Below, in pieces: positions 17,534-25,664 of a stretch of DNA of 64,000 nt. The notes under the pieces are model-generated. The model searched no databases and was not told the origin of the DNA. It saw only the letters and a list, made by a program, of their open reading frames with translations. Every line of letters starts with the position of its first letter. Positions within the stretch are counted from its first letter, which is position 1. The translations under genes were made by a program, and so were the position numbers. Origin of the DNA: Edaphovirga cremea (GTDB lineage Bacteria; Pseudomonadota; Gammaproteobacteria; Enterobacterales; Enterobacteriaceae); the NCBI RefSeq assembly GCF_003332275.1, contig NZ_QOVA01000020.1, positions 1 to 64,000 on the forward strand, read 5' to 3'.

Positions 17534-19180
17534 CTAGCGCACCCTCTCGAACAGCCCCACGCCCATTCCCGGAATAAATGATGCCGCGCGCCATACCCCG
17601 TCAGGCGTCGAGCCCGCAGCATTCCCGGCAAGATCGCAAGGCACCAGATAACTGGCGCTCACCGTCGTTCCCGGCAGGAGTGAACTGGTGGTCATGTTTT
17701 TCAAGATGGCGACATCACCCGCATCAAAAAGGCTGGTGATATTGGTAAATGAAGCGAGTCCATCGATATCGATTGCACCCGACAATTCGATTCCCCGGAC
17801 TTTATTGCTGGTATCTACTTGATAAACAAAGGTCTGCGAACCATTGACACCCAAGGTAAATACCTTGACCGATGAGATATCGTTACGTTGTCCTTGCAGC
17901 TCAAACGTGGCACCGGGATTGAAAAGTTTAACGGTGCTTGTTGAAAAATCGGTCATCCCCGCGGTTTTGATCGGGTAGACAACCTGTGCATTCCCGTCGG
18001 TGATATCGCCCCTGACATCGAAATGGCAGTTGATCGATGCGCCGGTCTGATATTCCCCCGCAATGACATCAATACATGCCGCGCCATCGGCCCTGCTGGG
18101 TGAAGTAAACCTCACGCCAGAGAGATAACTGGCATCATTTGATATCCGGATAAAATGTTTATGCGCTGCCCACTGATCCAGTACGCACAGCCCGCCGAAC
18201 ATCACGAAATTCCTGAAGGAGTCCGCGACATCAATGACATGCACCGCCGGGAATACATTTGATGAAGTACAGGATTCAAATTTATTATTCATCAGGAAAA
18301 ACGAATGGTTAAAATCTTGCGATTTTATTGCCCCACGTTGGAGATCTTCGAAGTGGCAATGGGTAATTCTGACGGCGTTACAGTTATCTGCATCACGGAC
18401 AAAACATAATGCATGCTGATAAACCGTCTCCGTCCAACTGGGATCGTTGCCGCCAGACTGTATTTTGCAATTCAGGAAATCACCGTCCCATAAATCAACC
18501 GCATAAACAGCCCGCCGACCAAAGCGATAGAACCAGACATTACTGACGTGGAAATCAAACCCCACGCCGTAGAGGTGCATTAAATCGCGTTTGGACCAGG
18601 TCGTTGAAGAGACGTCAGACGCCGATCCAGAGAGAGTCAGATCCCTGAGTGTAAAATTTTGGGTGCGCGTTTTATGGCTATCGTAGTCTGATTTTTTAAC
18701 CACAATACCCGGATCATTGGTTGTGGCGTCAAAGTAGAGGTGCGTATTCCCCATCCCCTGCCCGGTAATGAATAAATCGTCACCTTGATTTATGACCCAG
18801 GTACCGGAAACCTTTATTGTGCCGTTCGGAAGTGTGATTGAAGATTTACGATTTGCGGCGGCGGTTGAGAGCAAGTTTAATTTTTGTGTCGCATCGCCAG
18901 AAAGAATATTGCCAGCCCACAACCCTTGTATCCCTGACGATAAATCGCGGGACCAACCGCCGGAACTGTTTACCCGGAAAAACGTCACGCTGTCATCAAT
19001 TAATGAAGAGCTGTTTAACCAAAAGAGTTCCCCGCCCCCGGTTCCCTCTCCCACCTGATACTCGTTGAGCAGTATTTTTTGATTTACCGTCCCGACGATC
19101 TGTCTCAATGCATTGATGTCAGGGCATTGACCAATATATTTAAACCCGTCTGATGATTGAATATCCTCTATTAACACCAT
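17534..19180 (-). CDS. Beta-helix tailspike / possible polysaccharide depolymerase
   Basis: A 548-residue protein with the character of a phage tailspike. An N-terminal adaptor (about 1-90, FKYIGQCPDINALRQIVG and a Gly-rich turn GEGTGGGELFW) is followed by a right-handed beta-helix region (about 115-440) with repeated short strands, Asn and Gly turns and segments such as LRDLTLSGSASDV and VRITHCHFEDLQRGAI. The C-terminus (about 440-548) may be the trimer cap. Related spikes degrade capsule, O-antigen or exopolysaccharide; the substrate cannot be told. The position is odd: it lies between the lysis genes and the major tail gene, where terminase and head genes would be. It is complete. Confidence 0.75.
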   Translation of the reverse strand: MVLIEDIQSSDGFKYIGQCPDINALRQIVGTVNQKILLNEYQVGEGTGGGELFWLNSSSLIDDSVTFFRVNSSGGWSRDLSSGIQGLWAGNILSGDATQKLNLLSTAAANRKSSITLPNGTIKVSGTWVINQGDDLFITGQGMGNTHLYFDATTNDPGIVVKKSDYDSHKTRTQNFTLRDLTLSGSASDVSSTTWSKRDLMHLYGVGFDFHVSNVWFYRFGRRAVYAVDLWDGDFLNCKIQSGGNDPSWTETVYQHALCFVRDADNCNAVRITHCHFEDLQRGAIKSQDFNHSFFLMNNKFESCTSSNVFPAVHVIDVADSFRNFVMFGGLCVLDQWAAHKHFIRISNDASYLSGVRFTSPSRADGAACIDVIAGEYQTGASINCHFDVRGDITDGNAQVVYPIKTAGMTDFSTSTVKLFNPGATFELQGQRNDISSVKVFTLGVNGSQTFVYQVDTSNKVRGIELSGAIDIDGLASFTNITSLFDAGDVAILKNMTTSSLLPGTTVSASYLVPCDLAGNAAGSTPDGVWRAASFIPGMGVGLFERVR

Positions 19181-19229
19181 AACACCCTCGATTCTTAATA
19201 TTATCTGATGAGCTTTTTGTATTATCTTT

Positions 19230-19481
19230 TCATTGATGAGCGGAATGACGAGAGGCTTCTATCGACCGGATGGCCTGTTTGTCCAAATTACAATTCTCTA
19301 TTGTTTCAAGAAGCCGATCGTTCCAGATAACACTGGCGCCATACGTAAATGGCTGCTCGGGAAGTGGCGGAATACAGTTAGCGGTCAGGTTGGCCGGAAT
19401 AGGCACCACTGGCAATGGAACGTATTTGATTCGCTCGGTTGAACAACCCATCAGCGATATTCCTATCAATAACGTCATCAT
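19230..19481 (-). CDS. o-spanin Rz1-like lipoprotein
   Basis: An 83-residue lipoprotein with a lipobox LMGC near residue 12 and Pro-rich sequence (PLPVVPIPANL), typical of outer-membrane spanins. It begins within the Rz gene in another frame and runs past its end, the classical embedded Rz/Rz1 arrangement. The frame is open further upstream, but the two Met codons at 19481 and 19478 best fit a signal peptide. It pairs with Rz to fuse inner and outer membranes at lysis. Confidence 0.85.
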   Translation of the reverse strand: MMTLLIGISLMGCSTERIKYVPLPVVPIPANLTANCIPPLPEQPFTYGASVIWNDRLLETIENCNLDKQAIRSIEASRHSAHQ

Positions 19482-19752
19482 TGCAGGCAGATTTTGCCAG
19501 AACGGTTTTATAGACCACGCGCACCTTATCGCTGGTTGTGGCATTTTGTTGCTTTGCATTCTGGGTGCTCCGCGCAATATCGTTGAACAGGTCGATAGAG
19601 GTGATAACGTTACTGGTGATGTTTTCCGCACTTTCCCGGTCGGCCTTTGCCTGCTCCGCAAGCCGGGATGCATCGGCAGCCTGACCCTGGTAGTAAATCG
19701 CCACCATCGCCAGCAGCGTCGCTACCACCAGCAAAGAGGTTACCGTTTTCAT
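19378..19752 (-). CDS. i-spanin Rz-like protein
   Basis: A 124-residue inner-membrane spanin: an N-terminal membrane anchor (about residues 4-22, VTSLLVVATLLAMVAIYY) and a periplasmic Ala/Gln/Glu-rich helix (AEQAKADRESAENITSNV). The ATG overlaps the endolysin stop (ATGA). Together with Rz1 it performs the last step of lysis, and both frames are intact. Confidence 0.87.
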   Translation of the reverse strand: MKTVTSLLVVATLLAMVAIYYQGQAADASRLAEQAKADRESAENITSNVITSIDLFNDIARSTQNAKQQNATTSDKVRVVYKTVLAKSACNDDVIDRNIADGLFNRANQIRSIASGAYSGQPDR

Positions 19753-20135
19753 GGATAATCCTTTGCCCGCAGTTGGAAGTGCGGCCCATCTTTTAGCGTC
19801 GTCCAGTTACCGCCCCATTCCGTTGCGATATTCAATTCTTCCGACGCCTGTTTAAATGCCTCGGCGATTTGCCGGTAATATTTCATCTCCCAACTGCCCG
19901 CTGGCGTTGGGTAAGCGAAAACGTCAATCGCATGGCCGGTAATATGTCGGCTATTCATCGTCTGACTTTTACCTGCCTCAACGAGTAATGTCTGTCTTTC
20001 CCTGGTGCGAAGTCCTTCAGTAATGCCAAAATCAACGGTTGAAATCTGCAATGCCCGGCGTACCACCTTCTCTAAATGAGGATGAATACCGCTAAGATTC
20101 TTCTCACTCCGCTGACTGAATTTAAATGTGCTCAT
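19749..20135 (-). CDS. Endolysin, M15 (VanY/T5-type) peptidase
   Basis: A 128-residue zinc peptidase that should cut the peptide stems of peptidoglycan. The zinc-binding motif SxHxxGxAxD is seen as SRHITGHAID near residue 62, and the second His motif as DGPHFQL near residue 116. The length fits L-alanyl-D-glutamate peptidases of the T5 endolysin type. It has no signal peptide and so depends on the holin. It lies three bases after the holin-like gene and is coupled to Rz. Confidence 0.9.
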   Translation of the reverse strand: MSTFKFSQRSEKNLSGIHPHLEKVVRRALQISTVDFGITEGLRTRERQTLLVEAGKSQTMNSRHITGHAIDVFAYPTPAGSWEMKYYRQIAEAFKQASEELNIATEWGGNWTTLKDGPHFQLRAKDYP

Positions 20136-20138
20136 GTG

Positions 20139-20414
20139 TTATCCCGGATTGATTATTTTCATGACGTTGCCCTGCGCACGAACGACCGCAATACACAGGG
20201 CAACGTTAATAAATGTCTCTGACCAGTCGGTGTTTAAATATTCCCCGGAGAGAATACGTATCGGCACAGCCACAGACGCGACGATTAGCGCCCATGCAAA
20301 ACACGATGCCAGGGGCCTGTAAGTTAACGAGCCGCGCTGGAAAACCATTAATTGCATCGCCATAACGGCGCAGGCCATTGCATCAATAAGAAGTAGAACG
20401 TTATTTTCCGCCAT
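20139..20414 (-). CDS. Holin-like membrane protein (second of pair)
   Basis: A 91-residue protein with three hydrophobic segments (about residues 4-24, 34-54 and 65-82) and a short polar tail. It lies directly before the endolysin and overlaps the previous holin-like gene by 14 bases. Size, topology and place fit a class I holin; it could instead be the antiholin of the pair. Confidence 0.75.
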   Translation of the reverse strand: MAENNVLLLIDAMACAVMAMQLMVFQRGSLTYRPLASCFAWALIVASVAVPIRILSGEYLNTDWSETFINVALCIAVVRAQGNVMKIINPG

Positions 20415-20790
20415 CCCCGTGTCCTCTCAGTTTTTTGATCAACTTAACGGGGTCACCTGATTCCTTACTTATGAACATCAATAAACGCACGGCGACGGCG
20501 GAAGCAACCACCGCCCCCAAGGGGGCCTCAGCGACGATAACGTCAGGCGTGAAATAATTGATAATTGATGTGACGAAATCCGCTGAGACTATCCCTACGA
20601 GAAAAGAAATCAGAAAGAGGCATACGCGCCGAAGGATCGATATATCCGCAGATGAAAGGACATAAATCACGGCGCCACCAAACGCCCCGATAACGATGCC
20701 TGAATTGATCCCGGGTGCGAGGCCGATTATGGTTACCCCACCTAATATATATGTCGCTGCGCCGGTACCCGTAGATACAGGTTCACCCAT
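20401..20790 (-). CDS. Holin-like membrane protein (first of pair)
   Basis: A 129-residue hydrophobic protein with a Gly-rich first segment (about 12-30), two more membrane segments (about 32-50 and 55-75) and perhaps a fourth (90-107), then a basic tail (KLIKKLRG). It begins MGEPVSTGTGAATY, a start that resembles the putative holins found in pyocin and prophage lysis cassettes. It is the first gene of the lysis block, after two terminator hairpins. Confidence 0.7.
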   Translation of the reverse strand: MGEPVSTGTGAATYILGGVTIIGLAPGINSGIVIGAFGGAVIYVLSSADISILRRVCLFLISFLVGIVSADFVTSIINYFTPDVIVAEAPLGAVVASAVAVRLLMFISKESGDPVKLIKKLRGHGDGGK

Positions 20791-20913
20791 TTGCGTACTC
20801 CTTTGCTCGCTCAGCGAACGCCGGGCGTTGATTGTAAAAAAGATAAAGGGTTAGCGCTCAGCCACTGAGAAATAAGGGTTGAGTTTCAGATGATTGGCTG
20901 GCGCTAAAAACGG

Positions 20914-20941
20914 AAAAGGCCGCCCGAAGGCAGCCTTTTAT
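20914..20941 (-). terminator. Terminator before the holins
   Basis: Minus strand AAAAGGCTGCC pairs with GGCGGCCTTTT around TTCG. It would block late transcription unless antitermination occurs. Confidence 0.65.
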
Positions 20942-21068
20942 AAAGATGCGAAAAATGAGTTAAGTCGATGTGATATTACCCGGCAGTCGTAAGGAACCGC
21001 CCGGTTATATGTCGAAATGCCGTCAAGCCGCTGGGCTAATAGAAGCCAGGAGGAATACTCGAGGCAAT

Positions 21069-21098
21069 AAAAAACCCGCTCATGTTGGCGGGTTTTTT
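21069..21098. terminator. Bidirectional terminator after the late regulator
   Basis: A stem of CCCGC with GCGGG is flanked by A and T runs on both sides, so it can act in both directions. It lies about 85 bases past the stop of the DUF1133 gene. Confidence 0.65.
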
Positions 21099-21181
21099 GA
21101 ATTTAGTTGTTTCGCAGATAACTGGATGACTGCTTTCGAATACAGAAAAGCTATCTTATACGCTCATCTTATATTTTTCGG

Positions 21182-21748
21182 TCAAATTGTCAAAGTTTTT
21201 TTCTCTGTTTTCGAAATATTTTTTTTACAGGCATCATTGAGTGCCGGATAAAGCATTAATTCAGCGGTTGTCAGCCAGGTATCTATCCGCCGCTGGCACG
21301 TACTGAGTGACAGTTCTGGATGAGCGAATTGCATATCCACAGCCATTGGAGTTTTCTTTTTCCCGGTGATATACCGCACCTTAATGATGTCGATCAGACC
21401 CGGCGTATCAGCGAACACCTTACCAATCACCGAATCGATCAGTAGAGCTTCCGCATCGGTACAGTAGAACAGGCTACTGTGGGTTTTTTGGTTATTGAGA
21501 TCGCCGAAATAGCTGAATAGCTCTTCACGCGAGATGCCCGCTTTCTCCAAATCCCTTATCGCCGCATTCAGTGCGGTTTTACTGAGCGTTTCTTGCGCGA
21601 GTAACCGCGCGAATACGCCGCGAACGGTGCCGGACTTGCTGATGCGCGACCAGCGCCCCCACATTTTTAATTTGCCCTGAAGCCAGATGGATTCCAGAGT
21701 TTTAAGCCGAAGCTCACCAGGTTTGCTGCAGGTGGTTGGATAAATCAT
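21182..21748 (-). CDS. DUF1133 family late regulator (Q-position)
   Basis: A 188-residue protein of the DUF1133 type (MIYPTT start, RTLES and QGKLKMWGRWS motifs at residues 15-35), found at the place of the Q antiterminator in many lambdoid prophages. I chose the ATG at 21748 because it has an AGGGGG ribosome site and overlaps the stop of the preceding small gene by ATGA; the frame is open 66 codons further. The C-terminal half has a helix-turn-helix-like stretch (MAVDMQFAHPELSLSTCQRRIDTWL). Antitermination at the downstream hairpins is inferred from position and has not been shown for this family. Confidence 0.8.
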   Translation of the reverse strand: MIYPTTCSKPGELRLKTLESIWLQGKLKMWGRWSRISKSGTVRGVFARLLAQETLSKTALNAAIRDLEKAGISREELFSYFGDLNNQKTHSSLFYCTDAEALLIDSVIGKVFADTPGLIDIIKVRYITGKKKTPMAVDMQFAHPELSLSTCQRRIDTWLTTAELMLYPALNDACKKNISKTEKKTLTI

Positions 21749-22050
21749 AGTGCCCCCTCTGATTTCACTCTTTCTGCTATGCAAAGCACACTCCCGGCGT
21801 GGTAAAGCCCGGCAGTATCCGAATCTGGGTTGTGGATTTGGCGATCGCGCTCGTTGTCCGGCTGCGAAGCGCGAAAACCAAGAGTAGGAGGGGAAAAATG
21901 ATGACGGTGACATGCCGGAATGCGCGCCAACGTGAAGTCGGGGCATAACGCGCTGACAGGCGGCAATGTCGTCGATAAATTTTCGCTGGCAACTGAAGTT
22001 GCCAGTACCCGTATTTCAGTGGGTTTACGTACAAATAAATACTGCGCCAT
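21745..22050 (-). CDS. Small phage protein coupled to the late regulator
   Basis: A 101-residue protein of unknown function. It has a good ribosome site (AGGAAA) and its stop overlaps the ATG of the DUF1133 gene (ATGA). Composition is unusual, with Pro, His, Arg and Ser prominent (PACHRHHFSPP), like the poorly characterised small ash-type prophage proteins; that likeness is an impression only. A parallel frame over the same bases is also long, which lowers confidence. Confidence 0.5.
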   Translation of the reverse strand: MAQYLFVRKPTEIRVLATSVASENLSTTLPPVSALCPDFTLARIPACHRHHFSPPTLGFRASQPDNERDRQIHNPDSDTAGLYHAGSVLCIAERVKSEGAL

Positions 22051-22112
22051 GGGGATTTTTCCTGTTAGCGCAGCAGTTGTTCAGGTATTGGCTGTTCAGA
22101 CCAATGCGGGGA

Positions 22113-22301
22113 TTATATCCTGCTTTCCTGTGGGGCGACAACTGTATAACCCGCTGATTTTGCTAATTCTATAAACCCTTTCAGTGTTGCGATATGGTCT
22201 TCCGGCTTCAGCATTTGCATACTAATCACCTGCCCCTCTTCATACCGAATGACTACACTTCCGGTTACTGGGAGATGGCTTTTTAAATCATCGGGTTCCA
22301 T
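22113..22301 (-). CDS. Small SOS-proximal phage protein
   Basis: A 62-residue soluble protein (MEPDDLKSHLPVTG start) with AGGAGT ten bases before the ATG. It is the first gene downstream of the LexA box, 128 bases away, and leads a short series ending in the late regulator. I do not recognise a family. It could be an antirepressor or modulator, as other LexA-controlled phage genes are, but the sequence does not show this. Confidence 0.6.
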   Translation of the reverse strand: MEPDDLKSHLPVTGSVVIRYEEGQVISMQMLKPEDHIATLKGFIELAKSAGYTVVAPQESRI

Positions 22302-22428
22302 TGCGTCAGCACTCCTAAATCAAGTCTTACAACTTCAAGGTGACGAGCACGAAGCTGTAGATGGAAGCCTTAAATTTTCAGTAAAAACTCTTCATGACTG
22401 CTATCCGTGCCATAAAAAGCCCCAAAAA

Positions 22429-22448
22429 TACTGTATGTATAAACAGTA
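22429..22448 (-). promoter_or_regulatory. LexA (SOS) box
   Basis: TACTGTATGTATAAACAGTA matches the LexA consensus CTGT-N8-ACAG exactly, including the TA flanks and an AT-rich centre. It is the only full consensus site I found in the element. It lies in the 241-base gap between the DnaB-like gene and the 62-residue gene, on the path to the DUF1133 regulator, lysis and tail genes. Confidence 0.9.
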
Positions 22449-22542
22449 ATTCAATGAGACATAATTTGCAATAATACTTATCAAGGCTACCGATGAAGAT
22501 TCAGTAAGTAACCTTAAGGTTACCGTGGTATGACCGTACACA

Positions 22543-23913
22543 TTAATAGGGATTTGCTAGAAATAGCTCTGAATACCTTCTGGTTTTCTTCTCTTTTACA
22601 GGTTCGGTTTTGCTCAGTCGTTCCGCGTGCGCCTGATCGACAGGCATGAAGTGCCCCTCCTGGAAACTGCGGTAAACCGTGCCAAGTGGGCCATTCCTGT
22701 TTTTGGTGATGATGATTTCCGTGATGCCTTTCGCCGGGGTGTCAGGGTTATAAACCTCATCGCGGTAAAGCATGGCGATAATGTCGGCGTCAGCTTCGAT
22801 CTCGCCGGAGTTTTTCAGATCGGCATTCATCGGCCTTTTATTCATTCGCGTTTCTACTGTACGTGACAGTTGGCTGAGTACGATTGAGGGAACGCGGATT
22901 CGTTTTGAAAGCGATTTCAATTTTTTCGTTACGCTACCGACTTTCAAGTCATAACGTTCGTCACCCGGCAAGTTCACCAGTCCCAGATAATCCACGAACA
23001 CCGCAGCCAGCTCTGGATGCTCGCGCTTATGGTTTTCAGTGGTCATACATATTTGATCGGCGGTCAAGTTACTGGCATCCACGATCCAGATGGGGCGCCC
23101 GGCGATTTCCCTAATCCCCGAGTCAAACCGCCCCCAGTCTTCATCAGTGAATTCCTGCGGGTATTTCAATTTGCTGACGGAGATTGATCCGGCGTTGGCC
23201 ACCTGGCGCTCAGCAATCTGGATGGCAGCCATTTCCATGCTGAACAGCAAAACGCCACCGTTGCGGTCGGTGATTTTCTCCATCAGATGCAGTGCCAACG
23301 CGGTTTTGCCCATGGACGGACGCGCGCCAATGAACATCAAATCCGTGTGATCAATACCGCCTGTTATGCTATCCAGTTCCGCAATGCCGGTTTGCAACGT
23401 GCGATATGATCCATCACCGTTCAGGCGCTGTTGCAGGCGATCCACGATGTCCGGCAGCAATGCATCAATATGGACAGGACTGAGCGCCGACGCTGATGTC
23501 TCAAGGGATTGCAACCCATCACGCAGCGTGGCGATGGACTTGAGGGCGTCGTCCTGATTACGCGAGGAAACAACGCACTTCAGCGCGTCAGCGGCCATCT
23601 GCTGGAAATTGCGGATAACCTGTGCACGTTTCACCATTTGCACATAGCTAACCAGCCCTGCTTTCGCCCAAACGTAACGAGGCGCGCTCAAGATCACCGC
23701 TTCGTAGTCGTTGCCAAGGCGTTCAATCAGCACCAGGCCATCCAGATTTCCAGCACCATGCGCGAGCTGTTTCATTTCACGCCAGATATTGCGGTAGACC
23801 CCAATCGAAAAGGCATTCTCTGGCAGATCAATCAGCGCCTCAAAAGTGTCGGCATCCAGACCGCGAAGCAGGACCGCACCAATTACCGCGCCCTCCAGTT
23901 CTTCAGTCGTCAT
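22543..23913 (-). CDS. Replicative DNA helicase, DnaB/P22 gp12 type
   Basis: A 456-residue phage helicase of the DnaB family that unwinds DNA at the phage origin. The N-terminal domain (about 1-95) is followed by a RecA-like ATPase with Walker A GARPSMGKTA near residue 200, Walker B VFVDYLGL near 305, and the SQLSRTVETR segment near 345. I chose MTTEELEG at 23913, which overlaps the DnaC stop by ATGA; eight further codons are open upstream. Full length and uninterrupted, unusual for a tail-only element. Confidence 0.9.
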   Translation of the reverse strand: MTTEELEGAVIGAVLLRGLDADTFEALIDLPENAFSIGVYRNIWREMKQLAHGAGNLDGLVLIERLGNDYEAVILSAPRYVWAKAGLVSYVQMVKRAQVIRNFQQMAADALKCVVSSRNQDDALKSIATLRDGLQSLETSASALSPVHIDALLPDIVDRLQQRLNGDGSYRTLQTGIAELDSITGGIDHTDLMFIGARPSMGKTALALHLMEKITDRNGGVLLFSMEMAAIQIAERQVANAGSISVSKLKYPQEFTDEDWGRFDSGIREIAGRPIWIVDASNLTADQICMTTENHKREHPELAAVFVDYLGLVNLPGDERYDLKVGSVTKKLKSLSKRIRVPSIVLSQLSRTVETRMNKRPMNADLKNSGEIEADADIIAMLYRDEVYNPDTPAKGITEIIITKNRNGPLGTVYRSFQEGHFMPVDQAHAERLSKTEPVKEKKTRRYSELFLANPY

Positions 23914-24509
23914 TGCGCCACCCGCTGACTTTCCCAATCGAACGCCAGCACCACCGCGCTTTCCATCACACGATCCATCGCCCGGTAGCCGATAAATCCT
24001 TCAATTTCCTGCACCGTGAAGTTACTTATCAGGATAATCGGCTTCATCTGTTCGTACCGTATATTTATGATTTCAGAGACAATCAGTCGCTCTGAGTCGG
24101 TGCCGGACTGCATGCCAACTTCATCGATCACCAGCAAATCCACATCACTGTAAAAACCCAGTACGTCGTATTCTGTTCGTGCCGCATTGGGCCGCCAGGT
24201 ATCCCGCACAGCCCGGATGATCCGCTGGGCGGTGGTCAGGTAGACATCAGCGTCGTAACGTTCAAAAAGCGCCCGCATAATGCCGACTGACAAGTGTGTT
24301 TTCCCGGTTCCGACCTGCCCACAAAACAACAGATTTGACCCCGTAGCCTGGAGTGCGGGCCATTCATCCACAAAACGCTGGCAGATGGCCAGATTGTCTT
24401 TCGCGTGCTGATTAACCGTTTTGAAATTTACCAATGACGATTCACTGAACCGTTTGGCGACACCGCTGTAGGTGGTAAGGATCTCGGTTACGGTTTTGGG
24501 ATCATCCAT
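23910..24509 (-). CDS. DnaC-like helicase loader (AAA+ ATPase)
   Basis: A 199-residue AAA+ protein that should load the helicase. Walker A is GQVGTGKTH near residue 64 and Walker B LLVIDEVG near 126; an ISNF sensor 1 follows. The start MDDPKT at 24509 has GGGAGA eight bases upstream and overlaps the O-like gene by eight bases; an upstream Met is less likely. It stands between the O-like and DnaB-like genes, as in many lambdoid replication blocks. Confidence 0.9.
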   Translation of the reverse strand: MDDPKTVTEILTTYSGVAKRFSESSLVNFKTVNQHAKDNLAICQRFVDEWPALQATGSNLLFCGQVGTGKTHLSVGIMRALFERYDADVYLTTAQRIIRAVRDTWRPNAARTEYDVLGFYSDVDLLVIDEVGMQSGTDSERLIVSEIINIRYEQMKPIILISNFTVQEIEGFIGYRAMDRVMESAVVLAFDWESQRVAQ

Positions 24510-25371
24510 CGGCAGATTCTCCCTTGGGGGTTTTCCAGCCAATCAGCGTTTCGAAATTCCGTCCGCGCAGGTCATCGACAGTATCTTTCGGTCTCCCAGG
24601 GGATTGAGAAACTGCAATCGCCCAGCTATTTTCGTACTCCCTGCGCGTGCCAAAAAAACGGCTCCCCTGCATGACATACACCGTTCCACCCAGTCCCTTG
24701 GCCTGGCAATAATCCGCGTAACGAATCATTCCAGACAACAGGTGATCGGCAGGTACGCCTTCTTTGCGCCGGGCATTCCAGCTGTTGAAGGCGGCTTGCT
24801 TGGAGTTGTTGCCCTCCCGTTGCGGATAGATTGCCCACAGGGTTTCAAATGCATCGGGGTAACTTTTTTTCTTTCCCTCGCTTTCTTCCGCTGTATCACC
24901 ATCAGTTCCAGTGACTGGATCAATGACTGGATCTAAAGAGTGATTGGTTCTGGGTGCAGCATTTGCACCCATCGTGGGTGCAGGAGTTACACCAATGGGT
25001 GCAGGAGCTACACCAGAGGGTGCAGGAGTTACACCAGCGGATGCAGGAGTTACACCAGGAAATGCAGGGACGACGCCAGAGGGTGCAGGATTTTCACCCC
25101 TCTTTTTTAACATAAGATAGTAGATATTTGAGCGATTAAGGCCATTTGCCGCTTTGCGCTCTTCCACGCGCAGCAAGCCATCTTTTACCAATTGTTTAAT
25201 GTGGTTTTGTACCGATCTTTCGGAGATCTCACACTGTTGCGCGACATAGCGTATTGCTGGCCAGCACTCGCCCTGATCGCTGGCGTTATCAGCCAGTTTG
25301 ACCAGTACCAATTTGCGCAGCGGGTTTCCGACTTTGAGTTTCATGGCTTGTACCATCAGATCCATACTCAT
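24502..25371 (-). CDS. Replication initiator, lambda O-like HTH protein
   Basis: A 289-residue protein with an N-terminal winged-helix domain (about 15-85, YVAQQCEISERSVQNHIKQL) that should bind the origin. A 7-residue Pro/Gly repeat (APSGVVP, AFPGVTP, ASAGVTP and so on, about residues 91-137) links to a C-terminal domain (about 165-289, FETLWAIYPQREGNNSKQAAFNSW) typical of phage initiator proteins that recruit the loader. GGGGG precedes the ATG. The linker DNA is a 21-bp repeat array and may be the origin itself. Confidence 0.85.
   Translation of the reverse strand: MSMDLMVQAMKLKVGNPLRKLVLVKLADNASDQGECWPAIRYVAQQCEISERSVQNHIKQLVKDGLLRVEERKAANGLNRSNIYYLMLKKRGENPAPSGVVPAFPGVTPASAGVTPAPSGVAPAPIGVTPAPTMGANAAPRTNHSLDPVIDPVTGTDGDTAEESEGKKKSYPDAFETLWAIYPQREGNNSKQAAFNSWNARRKEGVPADHLLSGMIRYADYCQAKGLGGTVYVMQGSRFFGTRREYENSWAIAVSQSPGRPKDTVDDLRGRNFETLIGWKTPKGESADG
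24979..25100 (-). repeat. Six 21-bp iterons inside the O-like gene
   Basis: TGCAGGAGTTACACCAG-like units begin at 24979, 25000, 25021, 25042, 25063 and 25084, exactly 21 bp apart. Four are close copies and the last two are looser. GGGTGCA with TGCACCC at 24952-24970 forms an adjoining inverted repeat. Lambda has four iterons at the same place in O that form its origin, so an origin function is likely but not proven. Confidence 0.8.
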
Positions 25372-25373
25372 AT

Positions 25374-25598
25374 TCAGACCCCCAGCAGTTCAGCGAGGGC
25401 CGTAATGGCGCGCTGGTATTCTTCGGCTGACATTTCAACGTCATGCAACTGAGCTTTATGCTGTTCGTACAACTCCCAGATACTGAGTGACGCTGAGCGC
25501 CGCTCTTCGTAAATGGACACAATATTTTCGATAGTTACAGGCTGTGCATTAAGGTAGAACCCATTCCTGTAAGTAATTCGATCGGGAGAATTAAGCAT
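25374..25598 (-). CDS. Small early phage protein
   Basis: A 74-residue acidic protein (MLNSPDRITYRNGFY start) with AGAGG nine bases upstream. It lies two bases before the O-like gene and takes the place of cII in lambda, but has no visible HTH, so I do not call it CII. Function unknown. Confidence 0.65.
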   Translation of the reverse strand: MLNSPDRITYRNGFYLNAQPVTIENIVSIYEERRSASLSIWELYEQHKAQLHDVEMSAEEYQRAITALAELLGV

Positions 25599-25664
25599 GA
25601 TCTTGCCTCTTTCTTGCTATGCGGTGGTCACCCGCAAATATGATGCTTGTACCATAGCCGCCGT

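Larger units (their letters stand above)
20791..21181 (-). promoter_or_regulatory. Late-operon leader with two terminator hairpins
   Basis: About 390 bases between the late regulator and the holins contain no credible gene. Two intrinsic terminators stand on the minus strand (21069-21098 and 20914-20941). This matches the lambda pR'-tR' arrangement, where Q acts near a late promoter and lets polymerase pass the first terminators. I could not fix a promoter with confidence. Confidence 0.5.

Noticed and set aside
20970..21251. 93-codon plus-strand frame between the holins and the late regulator
   Set aside because: Crosses a bidirectional terminator and overlaps the DUF1133 gene. No ribosome site.
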